Source: Burkholderiales bacterium
GTDB taxonomy: Bacteria; Pseudomonadota; Gammaproteobacteria; Burkholderiales; Burkholderiaceae
Direction: 5' to 3'
Assembly (NCBI GenBank): GCA_018971155.1
Contig: JAGXBI010000002.1
Coordinates: 1 to 36,241, forward strand
Length of the DNA: 36,241 nucleotides
Below are positions 21,174 through 31,164 of the stretch, in pieces (within the stretch, counting starts at the first letter, position 1; each line of letters begins with the position of its first letter). A program made the translations under genes and the position numbers. The notes beneath the pieces are model-generated. The model saw nothing but the letters and a program-made list of their open reading frames with translations, searched no databases and had not been told where the DNA came from.

Positions 21174-22367
21174 TCAAGCGCGTTTTTCCAGAATTTCGAC
21201 GGCGGGCAGTTTCCGGCCTTCGAGAAACTCCAGGAATGCGCCGCCGCCAGTTGAAATATAGTCAATTTGACTGGCGATCCCGTATTTGGCAATCGCCGCC
21301 AGCGTATCGCCACCGCCGGCGATCGAGAAGGCCGACGACGCGGCGATCGCGCGCGCCAGCGTTTCGGTCCCGTGGCCGAACTGGTCGAATTCGAATACGC
21401 CGACCGGGCCGTTCCAGACGATCGTGCCGGCCTTGGCGAGCTGTTCGGCGAGTGCTTGCGCGGATTTCGGACCGATATCGAGAATCATGTCGTCGGGCGC
21501 GACGTCGCGGGCGTCCTTGACCGTAGCCGAGGCGTCGGCGCTGAATTCCTTCGCGCACACGACGTCCACCGGGATCGGCACCGACGCGCCGCGCCTGGCC
21601 ATGGTGTCGATGATCGACCTGGCTTGTTCGACCAGATCGGCCTCGGCCAGCGATTTGCCGATCGGCAGCCCCGCAGCGAGCATAAAGGTATTGGCGATGC
21701 CGCCGCCCACGATCAGTTGATCGACCTTGTCGGCCAGCGACTGCAGGATGGTCAGCTTGGTCGATACCTTGGAGCCGGCGACAATCGCCACCAGCGGCCG
21801 CGCGGGCTGCCCGAGCGCCTTGCCCAGCGCATCGAGTTCGGCCGCCAGCAGCGGGCCGGCGCAGGCCACCGGCGCGTATTGGGCGATGCCATAGGTCGTG
21901 GCCTCGGCACGATGCGCCGTGCCGAACGCATCGTTCACGTAGATGTCGCACAGCCTGGCCATCTTGCGGGCCAGCTCGTCGTTATTCTTTTTCTCGCCCT
22001 TGTTCAACCGGCAGTTTTCCAGCAGCACGACCTGTCCCGGCGCGACGTCGAAGCCGCCGTCGACCCACTGGCTGATCAGCTTGACCTCGCAACCCAGCAG
22101 CTCGGACAGCCGGGCCGCCACCGGCGCCAGCGAGTCTTCGGGCTTGAATTCGCCCTCGGTCGGGCGGCCCAGGTGCGAGCTGACCATCACCGCGGCGCCC
22201 GCCTTGCGGCACATCTCGATGGCCGGCACCGAGGCGCGAATCCGCGTGTCTTCGGTAATATTGCCATGATCGTCTTGCGGCACGTTCAGGTCGGCACGGA
22301 TAAAAACACGTTGGCCGGCAACTTTGCCCTGGGCAATCAAATCGGAAAGACGCAAAACAGTGGACAT
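21174..22367 (-). CDS. pgk: Phosphoglycerate kinase
   Basis: [83 protein letters not shown]. Confidence 0.97.
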   Translation of the reverse strand: MSTVLRLSDLIAQGKVAGQRVFIRADLNVPQDDHGNITEDTRIRASVPAIEMCRKAGAAVMVSSHLGRPTEGEFKPEDSLAPVAARLSELLGCEVKLISQWVDGGFDVAPGQVVLLENCRLNKGEKKNNDELARKMARLCDIYVNDAFGTAHRAEATTYGIAQYAPVACAGPLLAAELDALGKALGQPARPLVAIVAGSKVSTKLTILQSLADKVDQLIVGGGIANTFMLAAGLPIGKSLAEADLVEQARSIIDTMARRGASVPIPVDVVCAKEFSADASATVKDARDVAPDDMILDIGPKSAQALAEQLAKAGTIVWNGPVGVFEFDQFGHGTETLARAIAASSAFSIAGGGDTLAAIAKYGIASQIDYISTGGGAFLEFLEGRKLPAVEILEKRA

Positions 22368-22464
22368 GGCAAGGAAAGGAGATGAGTCGAAAAAACGACC
22401 ATTTTACCTGAACCCCTACCCATAAAACGCGAATCGCGGCCACATATCGCCGCCCCGGAATCTG

Positions 22465-22788
22465 CTACAGATAAAGACGGGCGATGGTAAATACCATCAT
22501 GCCGAGCAGAATCATCTCGAGCATCTTGCGCCGCCATGCGTACCAGGCGATCGCAAAAACGCCACTGATCAGTTGCGGATTGCCGATCGAGAATAGGAAG
22601 CGATCTTGCCAGAGCAGCGTATCGGGCACCACAATGGCCGCGAGCGCGGCCGCCGGGGCGTAACGCAGCGCCCGCTGCACGCGCGCGGGCAGCACCACGC
22701 GTTCGCCGGCCAGCAAAAAGCCGGCGCGAAGCAGAATAGTCACCACCATCATGGCGACGATGGCCAGCCAGATCTGCCAGGTACTCAT
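22465..22788 (-). CDS. azlD: AzlD family branched-chain amino acid export subunit
   Basis: MSTWQIWLAIVAMMVVTILLRAGFLLAGERVVLPARVQRALRYAPAAALAAIVVPDTLLW; 4-nt overlap with AzlC. Confidence 0.9.
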   Translation of the reverse strand: MSTWQIWLAIVAMMVVTILLRAGFLLAGERVVLPARVQRALRYAPAAALAAIVVPDTLLWQDRFLFSIGNPQLISGVFAIAWYAWRRKMLEMILLGMMVFTIARLYL

Positions 22789-23549
22789 GAGCGCTCCTCC
22801 AGCTTTTTGCCGGATGTGGCCATCGCATTGATCTGGCGCAGCCTGACGCGCTCGATCATCTCGTCGCAGGCCATGCCGGCGACGATCGCCGCGGCCACCG
22901 CGAGCAACAGACTGAGCCGGTACGGCAGGTTGAAGGCCACCAGCACCAGCACCGACGAGACCACCACGGCCAATGCGGTCGAGCGATTGACGATGGTGTG
23001 CACCAGCACCGGAATCAACGCCAGCGTACCGGCGAATTCGAGTCCCCAGGAATTCGGGATGGCGCTGGCCAGCAGAATGCCGAGAATCGACGAGACCTGC
23101 CAGGCGAGCCAGTTCGTCAGCGTCACGCCGTAATAGAAACTTTCCTTGCCGGGCACCGGACCGGGCTCGTAACCCTGGCGCATGAACATGACGAAGGCGA
23201 TGTCGCCGTTGAGAAAGCCGAGCAGGACGCGTCGCCATATCGGCAAATGGGCGAAGTGCGGCTGCAGGCCCGCGCTGAAGATCAGAAAGCGCAAGTTCAC
23301 CATCGCCGAGGTCAGCAGGATCATCCACAACGGCAGATTGGCGGCAAACAGCGGCAGCGTGGCCAACTGGGCCGAGCCGGCATACACCAGCAGCGACATG
23401 CCGATGGCCTGCCCCAAAGTCAGCGAGGATTTGCTCATGGCGATGCCGGTCACCAGCCCCCATGAGAAAACCGCCATCGCCGTGGGGGAAATCACTCGCA
23501 TGCCGGCCAGGAAGGCGCGGCGTTCAAATTCGGGCAGGCGGTTCAGCAT
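22785..23549 (-). CDS. azlC: AzlC family branched-chain amino acid export subunit
   Basis: Polytopic protein with GMRVISPTAMAVFSWGLVTGIAMSKSSLTLGQAIGMSLLVYAGSAQLATLPL, typical of AzlC (PF03591-type). Confidence 0.93.
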   Translation of the reverse strand: MLNRLPEFERRAFLAGMRVISPTAMAVFSWGLVTGIAMSKSSLTLGQAIGMSLLVYAGSAQLATLPLFAANLPLWMILLTSAMVNLRFLIFSAGLQPHFAHLPIWRRVLLGFLNGDIAFVMFMRQGYEPGPVPGKESFYYGVTLTNWLAWQVSSILGILLASAIPNSWGLEFAGTLALIPVLVHTIVNRSTALAVVVSSVLVLVAFNLPYRLSLLLAVAAAIVAGMACDEMIERVRLRQINAMATSGKKLEERS

Positions 23550-23835
23550 AGGGTGGCCGGTGGCACGCGGCCCGGGCGGGCACGCGCGGCCGATGGGACG
23601 GCTTGTCTCGTTTCATTGTGAGCGGAATGTCGGGCATTATAGCGAAGGTAAGCGACCGCTTAATAGCGTTCGCCGCTGCGCTGTCGCACGCCGGCAACGC
23701 CCGGCGCGCGGCGGGCCGAGCAGCGACAAGCAGCCCGCAAGGCGGGCGGCTGTTTTACAATAGCGGTCTACGGAATCGCGCGCGCGCCGCGCGCTCCAAC
23801 GATCAAGATACCGCCCCCTTTCACTGGAGATCACT

Positions 23836-24756
23836 ATGTCAATGGCCGACCGCGACGGCAAAATCTGGATGGACGGCAAGCTCATCGAGTGGCGCGATGC
23901 GAAGATTCACGTCCTGACCCACACTTTGCACTATGGCATGGGCGTCTTCGAAGGCGTGCGTGCCTACCAGACCACCGAGGGCACAGCGATCTTCCGCCTC
24001 AAGGAGCATACCCGGCGGTTGTTCAATTCCGCCAAGATCTTCCAGATGGTCGTGCCGTTCGATCAGGCCACCATCGCCAACGCGCAACTCGAGGTGGTGC
24101 GCGCCAACCAGCTGCAATCCTGCTACATCCGGCCGATCATCTGGGTCGGCTCCGAAAAGCTCGGCGTCTCGGCCAAGGGCAACACCATCCACGTGGCGAT
24201 CGCCGCCTGGCCGTGGGGCGCCTACCTGGGCGAAGAAGGCATGGCGCAAGGCATTCGCGTCAAGACTTCATCGTTCCAGCGCCATCACGTGAACGTATCG
24301 CTGGTGCGCGCCAAGGCCTGCGCCTGGTACGCAAACTCGATTCTGGCCAATCAGGAAGCGACCACTGACGGCTACGACGAAGCGCTCCTGCTCGACACCG
24401 ACGGCTACGTCTCGGAGGGCTCGGGCGAGAACGTGTTCATCGTGCGCGACGGCAAGATCTATACGCCGGACCTGGCCTCCTGCCTGGACGGCATCACGCG
24501 CGACGCGGTGATGACGCTGGCCCGCGACCACGGCATTCCGGTCATTGAAAAGCGCATCACGCGCGACGAAATGTACTGTGCCGACGAAGCTTTCTTCACC
24601 GGCACGGCCGCCGAGGTCACCCCCATTCGCGAACTGGACAACCGCACGATCGGCGAAGGCCGGCGCGGCCCGATCACGGAAAAGCTGCAAAGCGCCTTTT
24701 TCGACGTGGTCGGGGGCAAGAATCCCAAATACAAAGAGTGGCTCACTAAAATCTAA
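23836..24756 (+). CDS. ilvE: Branched-chain amino acid aminotransferase
   Basis: GKIWMDGKLIEWRDAKIHVLTHTLHYGMGVFEGVRAYQT; EALLLDTDGYVSEGSGENVFIVRDGKIYTP; FFTGTAAEVTPIRELDNRTIGEGRRGPIT. Confidence 0.97.
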   Translation: MSMADRDGKIWMDGKLIEWRDAKIHVLTHTLHYGMGVFEGVRAYQTTEGTAIFRLKEHTRRLFNSAKIFQMVVPFDQATIANAQLEVVRANQLQSCYIRPIIWVGSEKLGVSAKGNTIHVAIAAWPWGAYLGEEGMAQGIRVKTSSFQRHHVNVSLVRAKACAWYANSILANQEATTDGYDEALLLDTDGYVSEGSGENVFIVRDGKIYTPDLASCLDGITRDAVMTLARDHGIPVIEKRITRDEMYCADEAFFTGTAAEVTPIRELDNRTIGEGRRGPITEKLQSAFFDVVGGKNPKYKEWLTKI

Positions 24757-24769
24757 CCGATAACAAACT

Positions 24770-24795
24770 GCCGGCGAGATCTCCGATACGCCGGC
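24770..24795 (+). terminator. Possible terminator downstream of ilvE
   Basis: GCCGGCG-N12-CGCCGGC stem followed by ...tctttttc; weak U-tract, some distance away. Confidence 0.4.
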
Positions 24796-24822
24796 CATTG
24801 CGTCTTTTTCTCGAGGCCCCCA

Positions 24823-25020
24823 ATGAGTGCAGTAAAAGAAATGCCGCTGATCGAAGTCGGCGCCGAAGATTTGCCCGTGCATTGCCCGAATCCCCGCATG
24901 GAACTGTGGAACGAGCATCCGCGCGTGTTCATCGACGTGATGCATGGCGAAGCTGCCTGCCCCTATTGCGGCACGCGTTACCGCCTGAAAGAAGGCGCCG
25001 TCGTGAAAGGCCATCATTGA
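24823..25020 (+). CDS. Zinc-finger (zf-CHCC, NDUFS6-like) domain protein
   Basis: 65 aa: LPVHCPNPRMELWNEHPRVFIDVMHGEAACPYCGTRYRLKEGAVVKGHH. Confidence 0.9.
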   Translation: MSAVKEMPLIEVGAEDLPVHCPNPRMELWNEHPRVFIDVMHGEAACPYCGTRYRLKEGAVVKGHH

Positions 25021-25062
25021 AAGCTTATCGCCTCTCCTGCCAGACACGTGCCGCGAGGCACA

Positions 25063-26088
25063 ATGCATAAAGCTCTGGTAATCGCCCCCAATTGGATCGG
25101 CGATGCACTGATGGGCCAACCGCTGTTCGTGCTGCTCAAACGGCTTCACCCCCGCTTGCAGATCGACGCCATTGCGCCGGGTTGGGTGGCGCCCATCCTC
25201 GAGCGCATGCCGGAGGTCGACCGCGTGGTGGCGACCGATCTGGCGCATGGCAAACTGCAGCCGCTGGCACGCTGGCAGCTCGCCGGCGCCCTGGCCGACG
25301 AGCAGTACGATGCAGCCTATGTACTGCCGAATTCGTTCAAGTCGGCGCTGATTCCCTGGCTCGCGCGTATTCCGCTGCGTATCGGCTACACGGGCGAGCA
25401 GCGCTATGGACTGCTCAATGTGCGGCACGCCAATCCGCCCAGGACCGAACGCCCGCCAATGGTGCGTCATTACGCCGCGCTGGCGTTCGCGCCGGGTGCC
25501 AGCCTGCCGGCAGACTTGCCGACCCCGCGCATCGAGTCCGACCTGAACGAGTCGGCGCGCGTCTACCAGCGCTTCGGCCTGGACTTGCGCGTGCCGCTGG
25601 TCGTGTTTTGTCCGGGCGCCGAATATGGCCCGGCCAAGCGCTGGCCAAGCGGGCATTTCGCTGCGCTGGCGCAACTGGTCAGGCGCTCGTTTCCCTACAC
25701 GCAGATCATCGCGCTGGGCTCCTCCAAGGACGGGCCGCTGGCGCAGGAAATCGCCGCCGCGGCGCCGTTCGTGCAAAATTTGTGCGGCCAGACCTCTTTG
25801 TCGGAAGCCTGTGCGATACTCGGACGGGCGAACGCCGTGGTCAGTAACGACTCCGGGCTGATGCATGTGACGGCCGCCTTGCGGCGACCGCAAATCGCGC
25901 TGTTCGGTTCGTCCGACCCGCGCCACACGCCGCCGTTGTCGAGCGCCGCGCACGTGCTTTGGCTCCACCTCGATTGCAGCCCGTGTTTTGCGCGCGAATG
26001 CCCGCTCGGACACCTGCGCTGCCTGAACGAGCTCACGCCGGAGCATGCGTTCGCCAACCTACGCAATTTGCTCCTGACGCAACGGTAA
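25063..26088 (+). CDS. waaF: Lipopolysaccharide heptosyltransferase II
   Basis: KALVIAPNWIGDALMGQPLFVLLKRLHP; FCPGAEYGPAKRWPSGHFAALAQ; VSNDSGLMHVTAALRRPQIALFGSSDPRHTPPLS. Confidence 0.96.
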   Translation: MHKALVIAPNWIGDALMGQPLFVLLKRLHPRLQIDAIAPGWVAPILERMPEVDRVVATDLAHGKLQPLARWQLAGALADEQYDAAYVLPNSFKSALIPWLARIPLRIGYTGEQRYGLLNVRHANPPRTERPPMVRHYAALAFAPGASLPADLPTPRIESDLNESARVYQRFGLDLRVPLVVFCPGAEYGPAKRWPSGHFAALAQLVRRSFPYTQIIALGSSKDGPLAQEIAAAAPFVQNLCGQTSLSEACAILGRANAVVSNDSGLMHVTAALRRPQIALFGSSDPRHTPPLSSAAHVLWLHLDCSPCFARECPLGHLRCLNELTPEHAFANLRNLLLTQR

Positions 26089-26093
26089 CCGCC

Positions 26094-26558
26094 ATGCCAC
26101 GCTTCGTTCGCCTCTTCGACGCCGCCGCCGACACCATCACCGCCTTCTATGACGCGCTGCGCCGCGGGCAGACCGACCAGGCGATGCTGCTTTGGGCCAA
26201 CGAGGATTTCGTCAGCTACGTCCTCCCCGACGGCATGCGCCTGGCGGGCCTGGAACAGATCCGCCAGGGATTGGCCGAGCAACTCGCGCAAAGCGTCATC
26301 CTGATCGAGCCGGTGGAGACCGCCGAGTACGATACCGTCGGCACCGTGATTCACACTGCCACCGAGGCGCTGCGAAGCGGTGCCGGCACGAGCGGTAGCA
26401 CGCCGGCGGCACCCGCGCGCCTGATCCACACCACGTATGTACTGGTGCACGACGGCGGCGACTGGCGTTTCGCCCACATCCATTCCAGCCCGCTGCCGCA
26501 ACCGGCCATCGAGCAGTTCGGCTCGCTGATGCGCTCGCGCCCCGACGGGTTGCATTGA
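26094..26558 (+). CDS. NTF2-like / SnoaL-like (DUF4440-type) protein
   Basis: FVRLFDAAADTITAFYDALRRGQTDQAMLLWANEDFVSYVLPDGMRLAGLEQIRQGLAEQ...HTTYVLVHDGGDWRFAHIHSSPLP. Confidence 0.85.
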   Translation: MPRFVRLFDAAADTITAFYDALRRGQTDQAMLLWANEDFVSYVLPDGMRLAGLEQIRQGLAEQLAQSVILIEPVETAEYDTVGTVIHTATEALRSGAGTSGSTPAAPARLIHTTYVLVHDGGDWRFAHIHSSPLPQPAIEQFGSLMRSRPDGLH

Positions 26559-26559
26559 G

Positions 26560-27600
26560 ATGTCCGGCGTGTCGCCGAAGCATCTCGCCGCGCGAACCGA
26601 TTATCGCGCCCCGGGCTGGTTGCCCGACGCCCACAGCCAGACGATCTACCCCGCCCTGTTCGGCCGTGCGCCGGCGATTGCCTACCGGCGCGAAGAATGG
26701 AGCACGCCGGACGGTGATTTTATCGACGTCGACTGGCTCGCGACACCGCCGACAACGACCCCGGAAGCGCCGCTGATAGTTCTGTTTCATGGGCTCGAGG
26801 GCGGGTCCGGCAGCCATTACGCGCGCGCGCTCATGGCGGCCGTGAGCGCGCGCGGCTGGTGCGGCGTGGTGCCGCATTTTCGCGGCTGCGGCGGGCGCCT
26901 GAATCAGGCGCCGCGCTTTTACCATTCGGGCGACAGCGCCGAGGCCGACTGGATCCTGCGTCGCTTACGTGCCCAGCACAGCGGCCCGATCTTCGCCGCC
27001 GGCGTCTCGCTCGGCGGCAATGTGTTGCTGTGCTGGCTTGGGCGCCAGGCCAGCGACGCAAACTCGATCGTCGATGCGGCCTGTGCGATTTCCGCGCCAC
27101 TGGATCTGAATGCTGGCGGAGAGGCGCTCGGGCGAGGCTTCAATCGCATCTACACGCGCAATTTCCTGGCCACGCTCAAGAAAAAATCGCTCGCCAAGCT
27201 GCTTCAGTATCCTGGCCTGTTCGATCGCGAGGCCATGCTGGCCGCGCGCGACCTGGCCGCCTTCGACAACGTCGTCACCGCGCCACTGCACGGCTTTCGC
27301 GATACCCTGGACTATTGGACTCGGGCTTCGAGCAAGCCGCTGCTGCCCGCCATTACCTTACCGACGCTGGTGCTCAACGCCCGCAACGATCCTTTCCTGC
27401 CTGGCGCGCACCTACCCGGTCCGGCCGAGGTCGGCGCGTACGTCGAACTGCTGCAACCGGCCCATGGCGGGCATGTCGGATTCATGACACCTCCCTTTCC
27501 TGGCAGCCTGTCGTGGCTGCCCGACACCGTGCTCGGCTACTTCGGAAAATTCATTCGCCATGGACGAGATCGTCAAGCAAGCGCTGGCCAAATGGCCTAA
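26560..27600 (+). CDS. Alpha/beta hydrolase, YheT family
   Basis: YRAPGWLPDAHSQTIYPALF; IVLFHGLEGGSGSHYARALM; PHFRGCGGRLNQAPRFYHSGD; FAAGVSLGGNVLLCWLG nucleophile elbow. Confidence 0.94.
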   Translation: MSGVSPKHLAARTDYRAPGWLPDAHSQTIYPALFGRAPAIAYRREEWSTPDGDFIDVDWLATPPTTTPEAPLIVLFHGLEGGSGSHYARALMAAVSARGWCGVVPHFRGCGGRLNQAPRFYHSGDSAEADWILRRLRAQHSGPIFAAGVSLGGNVLLCWLGRQASDANSIVDAACAISAPLDLNAGGEALGRGFNRIYTRNFLATLKKKSLAKLLQYPGLFDREAMLAARDLAAFDNVVTAPLHGFRDTLDYWTRASSKPLLPAITLPTLVLNARNDPFLPGAHLPGPAEVGAYVELLQPAHGGHVGFMTPPFPGSLSWLPDTVLGYFGKFIRHGRDRQASAGQMA

Positions 27601-28180
27601 CGTCCCCCATTGCTTCGGCTGGCTGGCGCTTGACCGGCGCGGCGTCTGGCGCATGCGCGACGAAGCCGCGCAGCGCGACGGCCGTCTGGGCGAGCCGATC
27701 CGGCACGCCGCCTTGAACGGCTTCATCAATCGCAACTATGGCTGCGATGATTCAGGGCAGTGGTATTTCCAGAATGGCCCCCAGCGCGTCTATGTCGAAC
27801 TGGATTACACGCCGTTCGTGCTGAGGCTCGATTGGAGCGATCAATCACCGGCGCTGACCGATCAGACAGGCGCACCGTTCGAGCCCGCCGCCTGCCTGCT
27901 CGACGATGAAGGCAACTTGCTGTTCGAGAGCGAGAGCGCGGGCACGGCGGGCGCACCGGCACGCATTGGCGTGCTGCACGATCACGATCTCGGGTTGCTG
28001 GCCGAGTACGATGCCCTGCCGGACGAGCTGCCCGCGCCGCCGCATGAGGCGCGGCTGCACTGGGGCACCGGCCGGATGCTGCCGCTACGGACCATCACGC
28101 GTGCCAGTGTGCCTGCGCGCTATGGCTATGAACCACATCCTGCCGCAAAGCCGCGCAAGGACACCGACACGACGCAATGA
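27560..28180 (+). CDS. Conserved hypothetical protein (DUF2946-annotated family in Burkholderiaceae, from memory)
   Basis: 206 aa; MDEIVKQALAKWPNVPHCFGWLALDRRGVWRMRDE...INRNYGCDDSGQWYFQNGPQRVYVELDYTPFVLRL; start overlaps the YheT 3' end by 41 nt. Confidence 0.85.
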   Translation: MDEIVKQALAKWPNVPHCFGWLALDRRGVWRMRDEAAQRDGRLGEPIRHAALNGFINRNYGCDDSGQWYFQNGPQRVYVELDYTPFVLRLDWSDQSPALTDQTGAPFEPAACLLDDEGNLLFESESAGTAGAPARIGVLHDHDLGLLAEYDALPDELPAPPHEARLHWGTGRMLPLRTITRASVPARYGYEPHPAAKPRKDTDTTQ

Positions 28181-28246
28181 GTTGCGCGCCAACGCGCGCT
28201 GCTATGATGTTCGTCATCCGAGTCGTCTCTGTACATTTTCAGTCAC

Positions 28247-28726
28247 ATGGCAAATCTCACGCACTTCGACGCCACCGGTCAGGCCCATATGGTCGACGTT
28301 GGCGATAAAGATGTCACGCACCGCGTCGCGATCGCGCGCGGTACGATCGTCATGCAGCCGCAGACGCTGCAACTGATCCGCAGCGGATCCGCTAAAAAAG
28401 GCGACGTCCTTGGCGTGGCGCGCATCGCGGCGATTCAGGGCGCCAAACGCACCGCAGACCTGATCCCGTTGTGCCATCCGCTGGCGCTCACGCGCGTGGC
28501 GGTGGAGTTTCTGCTCGACGAGGCCGCCAGCGCCGTACACTGCCGCGCTCAGGTCGAAACGCTGGGCCGTACCGGGGTGGAGATGGAAGCGTTGACGGCC
28601 GTGCAGGTTGGGCTGCTGACCATCTACGATATGTGCAAGGCGGTCGACCGCGGGATGACGATGACCGACGTACGCGTGCTGGAGAAGCACGGGGGCAAGT
28701 CGGGGGATTGGGTGGCGACAGCATAG
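28247..28726 (+). CDS. moaC: Cyclic pyranopterin monophosphate synthase
   Basis: [95 protein letters not shown]. Confidence 0.97.
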   Translation: MANLTHFDATGQAHMVDVGDKDVTHRVAIARGTIVMQPQTLQLIRSGSAKKGDVLGVARIAAIQGAKRTADLIPLCHPLALTRVAVEFLLDEAASAVHCRAQVETLGRTGVEMEALTAVQVGLLTIYDMCKAVDRGMTMTDVRVLEKHGGKSGDWVATA

Positions 28727-28760
28727 CTTTCGCTGCAATACACCTCAGGAAGCGGCACAT

Positions 28761-28793
28761 AAAAAAAGCTCGCGTTCGCACGCGAGCTTTTTT
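28761..28793. terminator. Bidirectional rho-independent terminator between convergent moaC and groEL
   Basis: aaaaaaaGCTCGCGttcgcaCGCGAGCttttttt: A-tract, perfect stem, T-tract. Confidence 0.93.
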
Positions 28794-28839
28794 ATGACCG
28801 GGGCGCCTGTTGCCAAACGCCCCCGACACGTGCCGGATA

Positions 28840-30522
<1,683 letters not shown>

Positions 30523-30534
30523 TCAAGTAGACGC

Positions 30535-30825
30535 TTACTTGTTCACCACGGCCATCAGGTCTTCTTCGCGCATCACCAGCAATTCCTGGCCGTCGATCTT
30601 GACGCTTTGGCCAGCATATTTGCCGAACAACACACGATCGCCGACCTTAACGTCCAGCGCAATCAAATTGCCCTTGTCATCTTTCTTGCCCGGACCGACG
30701 GCCAGAATCTCGCCCTGATCGGGCTTTTCGGCGGCTGCATCGGGAATAACGATACCGGAAGCGGTTTTCGTTTCATTGTCCAGGCGCTTGACGATGACGC
30801 GGTCATGCAAGGGACGAAGGTTCAT
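30535..30825 (-). CDS. groES: 10 kDa co-chaperonin GroES
   Basis: [48 protein letters not shown]...[30 protein letters not shown]. Confidence 0.99.
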   Translation of the reverse strand: MNLRPLHDRVIVKRLDNETKTASGIVIPDAAAEKPDQGEILAVGPGKKDDKGNLIALDVKVGDRVLFGKYAGQSVKIDGQELLVMREEDLMAVVNK

Positions 30826-30900
30826 ACAAACTCCTCTTCTCTAGTGAAATTGCCAAACCGGAATATGCAAGACGATGCATATTCATTGAATTCAGGATTG

Positions 30901-30927
30901 TTAGCACTCTGCGCCAACGAGTGCTAA
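30901..30927 (-). promoter_or_regulatory. CIRCE operator (HrcA binding site) upstream of groES-groEL
   Basis: TTAGCACTC-tgcgccaac-GAGTGCTAA: perfect 9-N9-9 inverted repeat identical to the CIRCE consensus. Confidence 0.97.
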
Positions 30928-30956
30928 TTATAGGGACGGGGTTTTGCAATTTCAAG
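30927..30956 (-). promoter_or_regulatory. groESL promoter: sigma70-like TTGAAA-N17-TATAAT with an overlapping sigma32-like CTTGAAA...CCCTATAA
   Basis: Minus strand CTTGAAATTGCAAAACCCCGTCCCTATAATTAGCACTC: -35 at 30955-30950, -10 at 30932-30927, directly abutting CIRCE. Confidence 0.8.
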
Positions 30957-31164
30957 GCAAGAAGTGGGGGAAAATGCAAATTCTTTTGTCGCAAGTGACA
31001 CTTGGCGATGCCATTGCCCGCATTACGGTGAATCTTGCACAAGCTCAACGGGCCATTGCTCGCGCACCGACGGCAACCGATATCGCCATTCCCTACCGGT
31101 CAGCTCTCGCCTCGGGCGCGCTCGATGATTGGATGTCTCGCGACGCTTTGACGCTCGCAGTTGC

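Noticed and set aside
19666-21261. 531-aa plus-strand ORF opposite pyk
   Set aside because: Shadow ORF; pyruvate kinase on the minus strand is unambiguous.
24268-26046. 592-aa minus-strand ORF opposite ilvE, the zinc-finger gene and waaF
   Set aside because: Crosses three convincing plus-strand genes; no domain motifs.
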